From NCBI RefSeq assembly GCF_017939705.1, contig NZ_JAGKSQ010000001.1, positions 62,001 through 126,000 on the forward strand: a stretch of DNA of 64,000 nucleotides. The letters are read 5' to 3'. Under the pieces are notes generated by a model. The model searched no databases, was not told the origin of the DNA, and saw only the letters and a list, made by a program, of their open reading frames with translations. This document shows positions 35,951 through 45,900 of this stretch, one piece after another; the first letter of the stretch is position 1, and each line of letters opens with the position of its first letter. The position numbers and the translations under genes were made by a program. The DNA comes from Halalkalibacter suaedae (GTDB lineage: Bacteria > Bacillota > Bacilli > Bacillales > Bacillaceae_D).

Positions 35951-37003
35951 TTAATTAACTAGTAACGAATGTTCTGCTAGCGGCTTAGCATCCGGTTTCC
36001 CAAAATAATACCCTTGAACAAGTGGAATATTAATATCTTTACAAAAATCCACCTCTTCCTTCCTTTCAATTCCCTCCGCTAAAAGCGTCATACCAAACGC
36101 ATCTGCCACTTCAACAATTTCTCGTATCCTTTGTTGTTTTTCACTACTTTGGTCACAATGATCAATTAACTCTCGATCGATTTTTGCGAAATTAGGCTTC
36201 AATTCTTTTAACACTTCCAATGTTGAATAACCCGAACCCAAATCGTCAAGAGCTACTTTCATTCCAGCAGCTTGATAGGTTTGAAAGATCTTTTTGAGAT
36301 GATTAATATCATCAATCTTTTCTGTTTCAACTACTTCAAATACTAGATCATTAGGATCGACGTCATGCGATTCTACCACTTTAAACGTACTCTTTAAACA
36401 ATGAGTAGGATCATAGATGGACGACGGTAGGAAGTTAATAAATCGTTTAATTCCTTTTGAGAGAAGCTTCGAACTCACTTCAATTGAAGCGATTCTTGCT
36501 TGACTGTCCAAATTAGACTGAAGTCCAGCTTTTTGAGAAAAGGCAAATAGCTCTCCAGGAAAAAAAGCATGCTGTTCGGATACTGGTCTTAATAAAAATT
36601 CATATCCATACGCCCTATTTTCTCTTAAATTAAAGATCGGCTGCATATGCTGGGTAAATAGCCGTTGATTGATAATCGTCACATACTCACGATTCGTTAA
36701 ACGTTGATAGAACTTAGGAAAGGCTACCATATTCGGAAAACGATCATTTACTAATTCATTACTTATATAACTACAAAAAACTTGTTCCTGTTCAAATAAA
36801 GTAATATTTCTACCTAAATGGTCAAGAAGAATGTCTAGTTCTTCATACGTGGCATACCGAAGCTTAAAAATGCTTCCTTCCTCTATAAAGTTTAACCCAC
36901 TGGTCTTTAGCTTTGTTCGTAGACGTTCCTCTTTACAATAGAAAAGAACATATCCACTCGTTTGTAGTTCAGGAAATTGACTACAACTCTGACAATCACT
37001 CAT
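35951..37003 (-). CDS. EAL-domain cyclic-di-GMP phosphodiesterase
   Basis: A 350-residue protein with no membrane segment. Residues 1-110 are an unassigned N-terminal region starting with a Cys pair (MSDCQSCSQFPE). The EAL domain follows with all catalytic signatures: EFLLRP, FINFLP, FEVVETEK, DDLGSGYST, KIDREL, AEGIE and VQGYYFGKP, so hydrolysis of c-di-GMP to pGpG is likely. It stands alone on the minus strand, 165 bases downstream of mutB. Confidence 0.93.
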   Translation of the reverse strand: MSDCQSCSQFPELQTSGYVLFYCKEERLRTKLKTSGLNFIEEGSIFKLRYATYEELDILLDHLGRNITLFEQEQVFCSYISNELVNDRFPNMVAFPKFYQRLTNREYVTIINQRLFTQHMQPIFNLRENRAYGYEFLLRPVSEQHAFFPGELFAFSQKAGLQSNLDSQARIASIEVSSKLLSKGIKRFINFLPSSIYDPTHCLKSTFKVVESHDVDPNDLVFEVVETEKIDDINHLKKIFQTYQAAGMKVALDDLGSGYSTLEVLKELKPNFAKIDRELIDHCDQSSEKQQRIREIVEVADAFGMTLLAEGIERKEEVDFCKDINIPLVQGYYFGKPDAKPLAEHSLLVN

Positions 37004-37168
37004 TTCATCAACCTCCGAAATAATTTCACAATAAAAGTACTCTTTTAATTGTATACGAAAATGAGATAGTGTGGGAGACTTTATTGAAAAAAATTATACT
37101 ACTATTATTTTGAAACGAATAGATAAAGGGATAGACCTTTCATTTACCTTGTTTTTCCTCTTTCCTTG

Positions 37169-39304
37169 CTATCCTTTGTTCGATGTTTCTTTTTCTAATC
37201 GATGATTTTCCAAAAGGATTTTCATAATTTCTTTTGCCGCCTCCGGAATAACCGTACCAGGACCAAAAACCGCCGCTACCCCCAAATCAGTTAAAAATGG
37301 GATATCCTCCGTTGGAATAATTCCACCAACAATAACGATTAGTTGATTTTCTTTGATCTTTTGAATTTCTTCCATAAGTTGTGATGTTAATTGTTTATGT
37401 CCTCCAGCTAATGAACTAAAACCAACAATATCAACTTGCTTTTGCACAGCTTGGTTGGCAATCTCTTTTGGTGTCTGGAACAACGAGCTCATATGAACGT
37501 CAAATCCTAAATCATTAAAAGCAGATCCAAGAACCTTTATACCTCGGTCATGACCATCCTGCCCCATCTTTGCCAAAAGAATAGACGGCGTTCTTTTCAA
37601 CTTCCTAGTGAACTGATCCATTCCACGTTTCATTTTCTCTACTTCGTTCATACTCTGAAATTCTTCTTTATACACTCCCTTTACATACGTAATCGGCTCC
37701 TTAAACCTTCCAACAACCTTCTCATATGCCATCGAGATTTCTCCTAATGTCGCACGGGCACGAGCGGCTTCGATTGCAATTTCAAGCAAATTCCCCTTGC
37801 CAGTCTGTGCACATTCAGTTAGTGCCTTTAAATAATGCTCGACATCAGTTTGGTTACGTTTTTTCTTGACGATGTTCAAGCTAGCAATTTGACGCTTACG
37901 CACTTCCTCAGAAATAGAACGCAGGTCAACCTCCATTTCCTTTTCAAGCTGGTAGTTAGTTACACCAATGATTGTCTCCTGCTTTGAATCAATTCGAGCC
38001 TGTCTTCTCGCTGAAGCTTCCTCAATCCGCTTTTGTGGAATTCCTTGTTGAATTGCATGAATCATCCCACCTACCTGTTCAATTTGACGAATATGCTCTA
38101 AGGCATCCTCTACAAGTTTGGCTGTTAAATTCTCAAGATAATAAGATCCTCCTAAAGGATCAACGACATTCGTAAGACCTGTCTCCTTTTGTACATACAA
38201 TTGCGTTTCTCTAGCTAGTCGTGCCGAATATTCACTAGGGAGAGCTAATGCTTCATCGAAGGCATTGGTATGAAGGGATTGCGTATGTCCTAACACTGCA
38301 GCAATTGCTTCAATTGTCGTACGAATTAGATTATTATAAGGGTCCTGAGCAGTTAAACTCCACCCAGACGTTTGAGAATGGGCTCTCAAAGACATTGACG
38401 TTTCATTTTTCGGCTGAAAGGGTTTAATTAATGTTGCCCAAAGCAAACGTGCAGCACGTAATTTGGCAACTTCCTCAAAATGATTCATTCCTATTCCCCA
38501 AAAGAAAGATAATCTAGGGGCAAACTCATCAATCGTCAGTCCTGCTTCAAGACCTGTTTTGATATATTCAATTCCATTACAAAGCGTATAAGCAAGTTCA
38601 AGATCAGGCGTCGCTCCAGCCTCCTGCATATGATATCCTGATATACTGACATTATGAAACTTAGGAATTTGTTCTGAATTATATTTTAGTATGTCCGATG
38701 TAATTTTCAATGCAGCCTTAGGTGGATAGATATACGTATTCCTAACTAGATACTCTTTTAAAATATCATTTTGAATGGTTCCAGATAACTTCTTTAATGA
38801 AACCCCTTGCTCCTCGGCAGCTACAATATAAAAAGCCATAATTGGCAAAATCGCCCCGTTCATCGTCATTGATACAGACATATGATCTAAAGGAATACCA
38901 TGAAACAAACGAATCATATCTTCAACCGTATCAATAGCAACGCCTGCTTTACCCACATCACTTGCTACATCCGGATGATCTGAGTCATATCCACGATGTG
39001 TTGCTAAATCAAAGGCAACGGATAAGCCTTTTTGTCCTGCTGCGACATTTTTTTTATAAAATGCATTACTCTCCTCTGCCGTTGAAAAACCAGAATACTG
39101 CCTTATTGTCCATGGTCTTGCTTTGTACATCGCTGGATAAGGTCCTCGCAGAAAAGGAGGAATTCCCGATACATAGTCTAAGTGTGTTAATTCCTTTACA
39201 TCTTTTTCGGTAAAAAAAAACCTCTCCGTCGCTTCTGCTTCGTTGGAGGGGGGGGTGCTTAGTTGTAGGTCAGAAAATTCCATTTTAGAAAAGTCTATGT
39301 CCAT
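37169..39304 (-). CDS. mutB: Methylmalonyl-CoA mutase large (B12-binding) subunit
   Basis: A 711-residue subunit. The TIM barrel (about 40-560) includes RPWTIRQYSGFSTAEESN, SVAFDLATHRGYDSDHP and NMNGAI-like MTMNGAILP; the C-terminal cobalamin domain has DGHDRGIKVLG with the cobalt-ligand histidine and a late GG-II segment. It interconverts succinyl-CoA and methylmalonyl-CoA with adenosylcobalamin. Start ATG 39304 behind AAGGAGG, 28 bases after mutA. No meaB chaperone gene follows. A run of eight C lies near codon 20. Confidence 0.95.
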   Translation of the reverse strand: MDIDFSKMEFSDLQLSTPPSNEAEATERFFFTEKDVKELTHLDYVSGIPPFLRGPYPAMYKARPWTIRQYSGFSTAEESNAFYKKNVAAGQKGLSVAFDLATHRGYDSDHPDVASDVGKAGVAIDTVEDMIRLFHGIPLDHMSVSMTMNGAILPIMAFYIVAAEEQGVSLKKLSGTIQNDILKEYLVRNTYIYPPKAALKITSDILKYNSEQIPKFHNVSISGYHMQEAGATPDLELAYTLCNGIEYIKTGLEAGLTIDEFAPRLSFFWGIGMNHFEEVAKLRAARLLWATLIKPFQPKNETSMSLRAHSQTSGWSLTAQDPYNNLIRTTIEAIAAVLGHTQSLHTNAFDEALALPSEYSARLARETQLYVQKETGLTNVVDPLGGSYYLENLTAKLVEDALEHIRQIEQVGGMIHAIQQGIPQKRIEEASARRQARIDSKQETIIGVTNYQLEKEMEVDLRSISEEVRKRQIASLNIVKKKRNQTDVEHYLKALTECAQTGKGNLLEIAIEAARARATLGEISMAYEKVVGRFKEPITYVKGVYKEEFQSMNEVEKMKRGMDQFTRKLKRTPSILLAKMGQDGHDRGIKVLGSAFNDLGFDVHMSSLFQTPKEIANQAVQKQVDIVGFSSLAGGHKQLTSQLMEEIQKIKENQLIVIVGGIIPTEDIPFLTDLGVAAVFGPGTVIPEAAKEIMKILLENHRLEKETSNKG

Positions 39305-39332
39305 AGCATCTTTCCTCCTTATTAATAGCATC

Positions 39333-40772
39333 TTAACTAGTAGGAGAAGATGTTCTCTCACTCAAAAAACGATGGAGCTCGACAAATGACGCCTTGTTAA
39401 TGAGTTGTCTTTGAAGTTCCTTGATTAATAAATCAACCTTGTCATTCTGATGCTTCTTTTGTTTTTTCTTTTTTGTTGATAGTGACGGCTTGAGTAAATT
39501 AACTCCAGTAAGCCACCTATCAATCACACCTTCTTTAATGGCCTGATCCATTCCGCCAGCGGCTTCAATCTTCTGAAATTTCTCCCACGCTTTCTTTGCT
39601 AGTTCCTCTGTCAACTGTTCGACATACCAAGCTCCTCCGATACTATCAAGTGGAAAACTTAACGATGCTTCATCTCGAAGGATAAGTGTCGTATTACGGG
39701 CAATTCGTTCAGCAAAAGAAGTTGGTTCCTCGTCGGTATGTGGACTTACATGTAGACTATTCACGCCTGCTAACAAACTAGCAAAAGCTCTGGTTGCTCC
39801 TGTAACAATATTCATAGAAGGATCGGTTTTGTTTCTTGTTAATTCTGATGTTTTCGCATGAATAAATGCCTTTTCGGCTTTTTCACCTGCTTGTATTTCC
39901 CTCATAATCGCTGCCCAGAGAACCCGAAATGCTCTGATTTTACTTATTTCGGTAAAAAACTGGTCACCAATTGAATATGAAAAGGCAATTCCCGTACTAG
40001 CTTCGATTGCCGCTACTCCATGCTGCATCGTCTGTCTTACGTACTCAAGTCCAGTCGACAGGGCAATCGCTATTTCTGATGAAGGACAAGCTCCATGATT
40101 ATGATAGAAATGTGTCTGGACTAGAATTGGTTTGATCGAAGGCATATACCTTTTTGTCCATTGAACCGCTTGTGCCATGTAAAGATAGATATCTTCGTTT
40201 GCATAAGATAGCAAACCATTATTAACAAATTGATGGAGCGGATCGGCACCAATAATTCCTTTAAAAGAGTTAATGTCTCCCTCATCAATCAAAAGTTTAA
40301 GAGCAGCAAGAATTGGCAGGCTCACAACCCCTGTATCGAGATGAATTCTATGCTTAGTGAAGTCAATACCTCTAAGTAATGTTTCAATATCATTGACATT
40401 TTTAAGGATAACCCCTTCGTTTTTCTTGGCCTGGTTAACTCCTTTTATACTTTCATCTAAACAAATATGGTAGACATCGAGTCCACTAAGAAAGCCAAGT
40501 CTTGCTTTAGCATTTACCATCCTTGGATCTTGTCCTACGAGTTCCTGGCTAATTAAACAAGGCTTCAAATGAGAGGTTGTTCCCCTGACGTAAGGGTACC
40601 TTCCAGGCTCTGTTAATGGGATCATTGAATCATCTTCACTATCCCTGCGATACATAAGCTTCATTCTAATTCCATCTTCAATTTCCGTTTCTTGTTCCTG
40701 CTTACTCAATGTTTGATTGACTAGGTTCTGCCAGTTCTCATTTGTTGGATAAGGAAAGTCACTGTTGTTCAC
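39333..40772 (-). CDS. mutA: Methylmalonyl-CoA mutase small subunit
   Basis: A 479-residue homologue of the barrel domain of MutB that lacks the cobalamin-binding domain. It has the small-subunit start (PYPTNENWQNLVNQTL), GRYPYVRGTTSH, QTHFYHNHGACPSSE and FPLDSIGGAWYVEQLT. It pairs with MutB as a heterodimer. The usual small subunit carries a C-terminal remnant B12 domain; this protein is shorter than many (about 600), ending soon after a Lys-rich stretch. Confidence 0.9.
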   Translation of the reverse strand: MNNSDFPYPTNENWQNLVNQTLSKQEQETEIEDGIRMKLMYRRDSEDDSMIPLTEPGRYPYVRGTTSHLKPCLISQELVGQDPRMVNAKARLGFLSGLDVYHICLDESIKGVNQAKKNEGVILKNVNDIETLLRGIDFTKHRIHLDTGVVSLPILAALKLLIDEGDINSFKGIIGADPLHQFVNNGLLSYANEDIYLYMAQAVQWTKRYMPSIKPILVQTHFYHNHGACPSSEIAIALSTGLEYVRQTMQHGVAAIEASTGIAFSYSIGDQFFTEISKIRAFRVLWAAIMREIQAGEKAEKAFIHAKTSELTRNKTDPSMNIVTGATRAFASLLAGVNSLHVSPHTDEEPTSFAERIARNTTLILRDEASLSFPLDSIGGAWYVEQLTEELAKKAWEKFQKIEAAGGMDQAIKEGVIDRWLTGVNLLKPSLSTKKKKQKKHQNDKVDLLIKELQRQLINKASFVELHRFLSERTSSPTS

Positions 40773-40813
40773 TCTAGTTGTGCCTCCAATGGAATGTCTT
40801 TAGATCCTGAACA

Positions 40814-40863
40814 CGATCTGGTTTTTCATAGCAGGCGTGAGACATGTGAAGCCACTGCTTCTA
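40814..40863. repeat. About 50-base dispersed repeat, copy 2
   Basis: See copy 1 at 35231. It lies 42 bases upstream of the mutA start on the other side of its promoter region. The rest of this 200-base gap shows nothing else. Confidence 0.45.
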
Positions 40864-40969
40864 AAGAGCTCATTCTTAGCAGCCCGTTTTCCTTAGCTTC
40901 CTTTGTATATATTGTATTTTCACCTATGCATGAATATGATTAACGGTTTACCTACCTTTACAAGAAAAA

Positions 40970-40999
40970 AAGTCTAAAAAGGCTATCCTTTTTAGACTT
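40970..40999 (-). terminator. Terminator after the IDEAL gene
   Basis: 13-bp perfect stem AAGTCTAAAAAGG/CCTTTTTAGACTT, 4-base loop, T run on the minus strand. Confidence 0.9.
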
Positions 41000-41006
41000 C
41001 ATTTAA

Positions 41007-41303
41007 CTATTCAAATGGTAGGTATACTTCAAAACCGTCTTCTCGAATTGTTTTACCTTCTCGATGTGCGTAAAGTAACTCATTATATTTTGTAGAATGC
41101 GTTAAAAAGGCTTCCTTATCTCTTTTTTCGAGGGCTTGATCAATCAACCCTTCTAGTTGGTTTTTATTATAATGATAAAGAGAATACTCTAGAATTGCCT
41201 GTGCGTAGAGAGAATGAACGGTCTTTTTGGAACGTCTCTGTAATGTTCCAATCAATTGTAATTGCTTCATCACCTTTTTATCCAATGCGAATTGATTTTC
41301 CAT
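41007..41303 (-). CDS. IDEAL-domain protein
   Basis: A 98-residue helical protein. The C-terminal half fits the IDEAL domain: LIDQALEKRDKEAFLTHSTKYNELL. The domain occurs in small Firmicute proteins (YpiB-like and others) and in ComK-related regulators; its role is unclear. The N-terminus is basic (LQRRSKKTVHS). ATG behind GGGAGG. Single gene with terminator. Confidence 0.75.
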   Translation of the reverse strand: MENQFALDKKVMKQLQLIGTLQRRSKKTVHSLYAQAILEYSLYHYNKNQLEGLIDQALEKRDKEAFLTHSTKYNELLYAHREGKTIREDGFEVYLPFE

Positions 41304-41595
41304 AGTACTTTACCTCCCTACTTTAACTTACAGACTATATACCCTCTCCTATTTCAGCATAAACGCTGTAAACTCCTTCTCAAAAAAATCTATTAATTTT
41401 TACTTTTTACGTTTAACTAGAACAACATAAGGGTATAGTTACTTGTTTGTACCTAATTCAGCTTAAAATGATCGTTTATGAGATCATTTCATCTTAGTTT
41501 TTAACACTATTTTTCTAGCATTAATTGATTTCGCCATTCTATTATTTATCATGTATAATACGTTTATTACTTATTCGCGAGAGGAGATTGACCTA

Positions 41596-42237
41596 ATGGA
41601 AGAGAGCAGCAAAAGACTCGCACATGCCTTTTTGCAAGGGGACATTCACTCAAGCTGGCAAATTGTTCAAGAGCATATCAATCAAGGTATGAATAGTTAT
41701 TATATCTATGAACATCTTCTATCGAAGGCGATGTACTCGATTGGAGACATGTGGGAGGAAAACATAATTACTGTTGCAGATGAACATATCGCAACTGGCG
41801 TCTGTGACTTTATTTTGAGTCGTTATGCGTTTAATCATATTAATACAAATAATCACGATAAAAGAGCGATGTTTTTTTGTGTGGAGGGTGAAGAGCATTT
41901 CTTAGGAATTAAGATGGTTAATGCCCTGTTTCAAGAAAATGGCTGGGACGTTCGTTTCTTAGGTCCTAATCTACCACTTGAATATGCCCTTTATTCTATT
42001 CAGAATTTCAAACCTCATGTTGTTGGTATCTCTGTATCACTTTCAACTCAACTTCCACAATTGGAGGAGTATGTAAACAAAATAAATAGCTTAAAAGAGC
42101 GGCCAGATATTATTATCGGTAGTCGGCTAGGACCAATGCTCTCTATTTTCGAAAATATGCCCAATGTCCATTTTATTCATTCGTTACAAGAAATAAGAGC
42201 TTGGTTTGAGGAAGTGCCATTACAACTATCTAATTAA
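41596..42237 (+). CDS. Stand-alone cobalamin-binding sensor module, CarH-like
   Basis: A 213-residue protein from the ATG at 41596 behind AGAGGAG (an ATG 15 codons earlier overlaps a TATAAT box and lacks a ribosome site). A helical bundle carries W53-x9-E63-H64 and a Rossmann domain carries E99-x-H101-x-x-G104. These two motifs together mark the CarH/LitR class of B12-dependent light sensors, where His of ExHxxG is the lower cobalt ligand. Unlike CarH there is no MerR DNA-binding domain, and residue 54 after the Trp is Glu, not His. It therefore probably signals by protein contact, perhaps with the gene 19 bases downstream. Confidence 0.8.
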   Translation: MEESSKRLAHAFLQGDIHSSWQIVQEHINQGMNSYYIYEHLLSKAMYSIGDMWEENIITVADEHIATGVCDFILSRYAFNHINTNNHDKRAMFFCVEGEEHFLGIKMVNALFQENGWDVRFLGPNLPLEYALYSIQNFKPHVVGISVSLSTQLPQLEEYVNKINSLKERPDIIIGSRLGPMLSIFENMPNVHFIHSLQEIRAWFEEVPLQLSN

Positions 42238-42256
42238 ACAGGAAGGAGTGAAAGTC

Positions 42257-42877
42257 ATGGATGTAAAGTCAGGAATGCCAGTACCTTATTTTGAAGTAAA
42301 TCAGCAGTTAGATATCCTCTCGCATTCAGAGCATGCTTCTAGCCTATTTGCCTCGGTACTTAATTTCCTTTCTCTCGTTGATACTGGTAGTAAGAAGAAA
42401 GTCATGAATCAGCTTCTTTCCAAAACGGCTATGCAATCTTTTGAATGTAATTTACGCACGTTTCATAATCCATTAACCTTATTTCAAATCTACGCCCAAT
42501 GGGATGATGGCATCGGTAAGATTGTATGTATTGAAAAGGAAACTGAGTATCGACAAGCAACCCATATTCTTCATAAGCTACGTGAACAACTCCACTCCGC
42601 AGACTTTCATGATTATGAAAACCAGATGCGGAAAGATTTACTGCCGTTGCTTAATGTTAATGTAAGTGATCTAAATCGTTTGTCACTTAGTGAATACTCC
42701 GGCTCCTTAGCTGATATACCGACTAAAATCGAAACGGTTTTAGATTTGTTAAGTGTTCTTCGTCCAGAATTAATTGAAATAGGGAAAAGTGACTATCTCG
42801 ACCTAGTCACAAATGAACTTACAAATATTCGTGCAATCATTCATTACCTGCTTGCAGTTGTACCCGAAGAAAGATAA
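42257..42877 (+). CDS. Hypothetical protein with PAS-like N-terminus
   Basis: A 206-residue protein from the ATG behind GGAAGGAG. The N-terminus (VPYFEVNQQLDILSHSEHAS) has the shape of a PAS first strand and helix, and ITAQWDDGIGKIVCIEK-like strands follow; the rest (about 120-206) is helical. No kinase, cyclase or DNA-binding motif is visible. It lies 19 bases after the cobalamin-sensor gene and shares its terminator, so the pair is likely one operon. The PAS reading is inference. Confidence 0.6.
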   Translation: MDVKSGMPVPYFEVNQQLDILSHSEHASSLFASVLNFLSLVDTGSKKKVMNQLLSKTAMQSFECNLRTFHNPLTLFQIYAQWDDGIGKIVCIEKETEYRQATHILHKLREQLHSADFHDYENQMRKDLLPLLNVNVSDLNRLSLSEYSGSLADIPTKIETVLDLLSVLRPELIEIGKSDYLDLVTNELTNIRAIIHYLLAVVPEER

Positions 42878-42925
42878 AAAGGAGTGTCCGAAAGGTATGA
42901 TTTTACCCTTTTTGGACACTCCTTT
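42878..42925. terminator. Terminator between convergent units
   Basis: 12-bp perfect stem AAAGGAGTGTCC/GGACACTCCTTT enclosing a second smaller stem AAGG/CCTT. It lies between the cobalamin-sensor pair and the kinase. Confidence 0.85.
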
Positions 42926-42965
42926 GATTGTGGCATGTTGAACTAGTAATTCCATCTATCTTAAC

Positions 42966-45900
42966 CTACTGCTTAATTGGTAGCTGGATTGTCACAGTGG
43001 TTCCTTCCCCAAGTTCACTATCAAACTTCATTACCCCTTGATGACTTTGTACAATACGATAGCTAACCATCATTCCGAGTCCGGTTCCCTTTTCCTTTGT
43101 TGTGTAAAAAGGTTCACCAATCTTCTCCAGACGATCTTTCGGGATTCCCTTTCCTTCATCGCGGAAGGTCAATTCGACTTTCTCATTTACCAATCCAGCC
43201 GAAATATAAATATTTCCTCCATCTGGCATAGCCTCAATCGCATTTCGTACAATATTAATGAACACTTGCTTAAGTTCTTTATCGCAGCATTCAATATCTG
43301 GTAATTCTAATTCAAATGAATGAATAAGTTGAATATTATTCATAATAGCTTGGGTTTCAAGAAGCATAATAACGTCTTTCAAAATCGTTGTCACACTACC
43401 AGCTTCAAATGTTACTGCGTGCGGTCTTGCAAGAACAAGTAATTCATTAATAATCAATTCAATCCGATTAAATTCATTAGACATGATTCCTAAATATTGT
43501 TGATTACTCGCACTATCTGCCTGCATTAATTGTAAAAATCCTTTTAAAGCCGTCAGTGGATTACGAATTTCGTGAGCTATTCCCGCTGCCATTTCACCTA
43601 GTGCTGAGAGCATTTCTGATTTTCGTAATAAATTCTCTGCGTTCCGCTTATCCGTAATATCCTCTGCGACACGCAGGAATTGCTGGATCTGATATGATTC
43701 ATTCAAAATCGGCATGAATGTGACATCTTCCCAACGTTCCTCACCACTTCGAGTCACATATAAGCTAGTCCCGTCCCATCTTTGTCCTTGCTTTGTCGCT
43801 TTCCAGCTTTCATCAAGACTAATTTTGGTCTGCTCATTTCGATAGATATCAAAGATCGATGTCCCTTTTAAATCTAATCGACTAAGTCCCATATTCTTTT
43901 CATACGTTTCATTTACATAATCAACAATCCCATTTTGATCGACAATCATAATACTTGCAGGACTTTGCTCGAGTGCAAATGATTGAATTTTCATCGTTTC
44001 ATTCAATTCTTTCATTTCAGTAATATCCAAAAATGTAATGACTACCCCGCGGATGAAGTTTTCCTTTGTCCGGTAAGGATGCAAGCGAAGTCGGTACCAT
44101 CTACCATCCTGACTCTGAACAGTTTTTTCCTTTTTATGGTGTGTACTTAACACATTTTCTGCGTCTTGTATTAATTGATTGTATACGAGATTATGTGACA
44201 AATGAGCAAGAGGTCTACCAATGTCAACCTCTATCAAATTGATTAGTTTTGTAACTTCAGGTGTAAAGCGTTTAATATTAAGGTGCTCATCTAAAAAGAC
44301 TGTAGCAATCGTTGTACTTATTAATAGGTTATCAATATCATTGTTCAGATCAGTAAGCTCTTTGATTTTGTTCTGGTGCTCGACGTTTACGTTCACCAAT
44401 TCCTCATTAACTGATTGCAGCTCTTCGTTAGAGCTTTGTAATTCTTCGTTTGCTGCGATCAATTCTTCATTTGTTGATTGATATTCCTCATTAGAAGTTT
44501 CAAGCTCTTCAATCATTGTCTGTAATGTTTCTTTCGTATAGGCAAGTTCATTCTCCAGATCAACGATGTGCTGGTGAATGTTCTGATCATGGTCATACTG
44601 TCTTACTTCAGTGATTGCTTGTATCGTGCTATCTGGCTTTTCTTCATTGATTAAAATAACGCATAGCGAAGCTGATTTATCATTTCCTATTGTTAAAGGT
44701 TTGACGGTTAAACTGACATATTCACTTTCTTCATCTGGAGAAAGTTGAATATGATCGAAACTAACTTCATCTTCTTCCTCTATTCGTACCTTTTTTAAAG
44801 CTGTGCCAATTGCAATAGATAGGTTAACCGGAACTAGCTTCAACACATTGAAAGTGACATTCCCAATAGGAAGCTTCGCATACTTTTGGACATTTCCTCC
44901 TGTTAATACGATCTCATTTTCATGATTTACGACTAGGCTTGCCGAAGCAAACTGATCGAGAATTGTTTCATAGATCGGAGTTAATGGTTTTTGCGAAGGA
45001 TTTGCTTCTTGATATGGGACAAAACTCTTCGCTCCCACTTGTTTTTCTGTTCTCGTTGTTTTTTGTACTCGTAGCATATTACTGTAATCTCTCTTTGTTG
45101 AATCAATATATCTGAAAATTTTCCACTTGTGGTGCACGGGTTCAAATAAATCTGTTAGTTTACCAATTGTTTCACTTGGCCCTAAAAACATAAATCCATC
45201 TTTTCTTAAAGCAAAATGAAACATTGATAATACTTTTTGCTGCAAATCGGTTTGAAAATAAATTAACATATTTCTACATGTGACTAAGTCTACATTAACA
45301 AATGGTGAATCCTTTGCAATATTATGGGGAGCGAAAATAATCATCTGCCTAATTTCTTTTTTGACATGATAGGTCGCTCCATCATAATCAAAAAAACGCA
45401 TGATTCTTTCTTCAGAAACTCCTACAATCGCTTGATCCCCGTAGCTTCCGGTGCTTGCAGTCGCGATCGCATCACGGTCTAAATCTGTTGCAAAGATTTT
45501 GACATTAAAATGTTCATTCACTTTGTCTAAATACTCTCGAATTAATATTGCAATTGAATAGGCTTCTTCGCCAGTTGAACAACCAGCAATCCAAACTCGT
45601 AAGTCATGTTCGCGTTGTTCAATCTTTTGATTAATTAATGCCGGAATGACCTGGGTTGCAATTACTTCAAAAGCAGCTTGGTCTCGAAAGAATTCTGTTA
45701 CATTAATAAGTAAATCTTTTTGAAGGCTGACAATTTCTTCTGGATGGTCTATTAAATATTCTTTGTAATCTTCTAAACGATAAAAAGGGAATTGGTTAAC
45801 CTGAATCCGCTTTTCGATTCGTCTTAATATTGTTGCCCGTTTATATGAAGTGAAGTTTATTCCACTTTTCCGTTGAATAAATGAGCAAATCTGCTCAATG

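Noticed and set aside
39340-41000. B12 riboswitch upstream of mutA
   Set aside because: The gap is only about 200 bases and I see no B12-box or matching stems; it holds a repeat and a terminator instead.
41551-41595. Start of the cobalamin-sensor gene at ATG 41551
   Set aside because: This ATG overlaps a TATAAT box and has no ribosome site, whereas the ATG at 41596 follows AGAGGAG.
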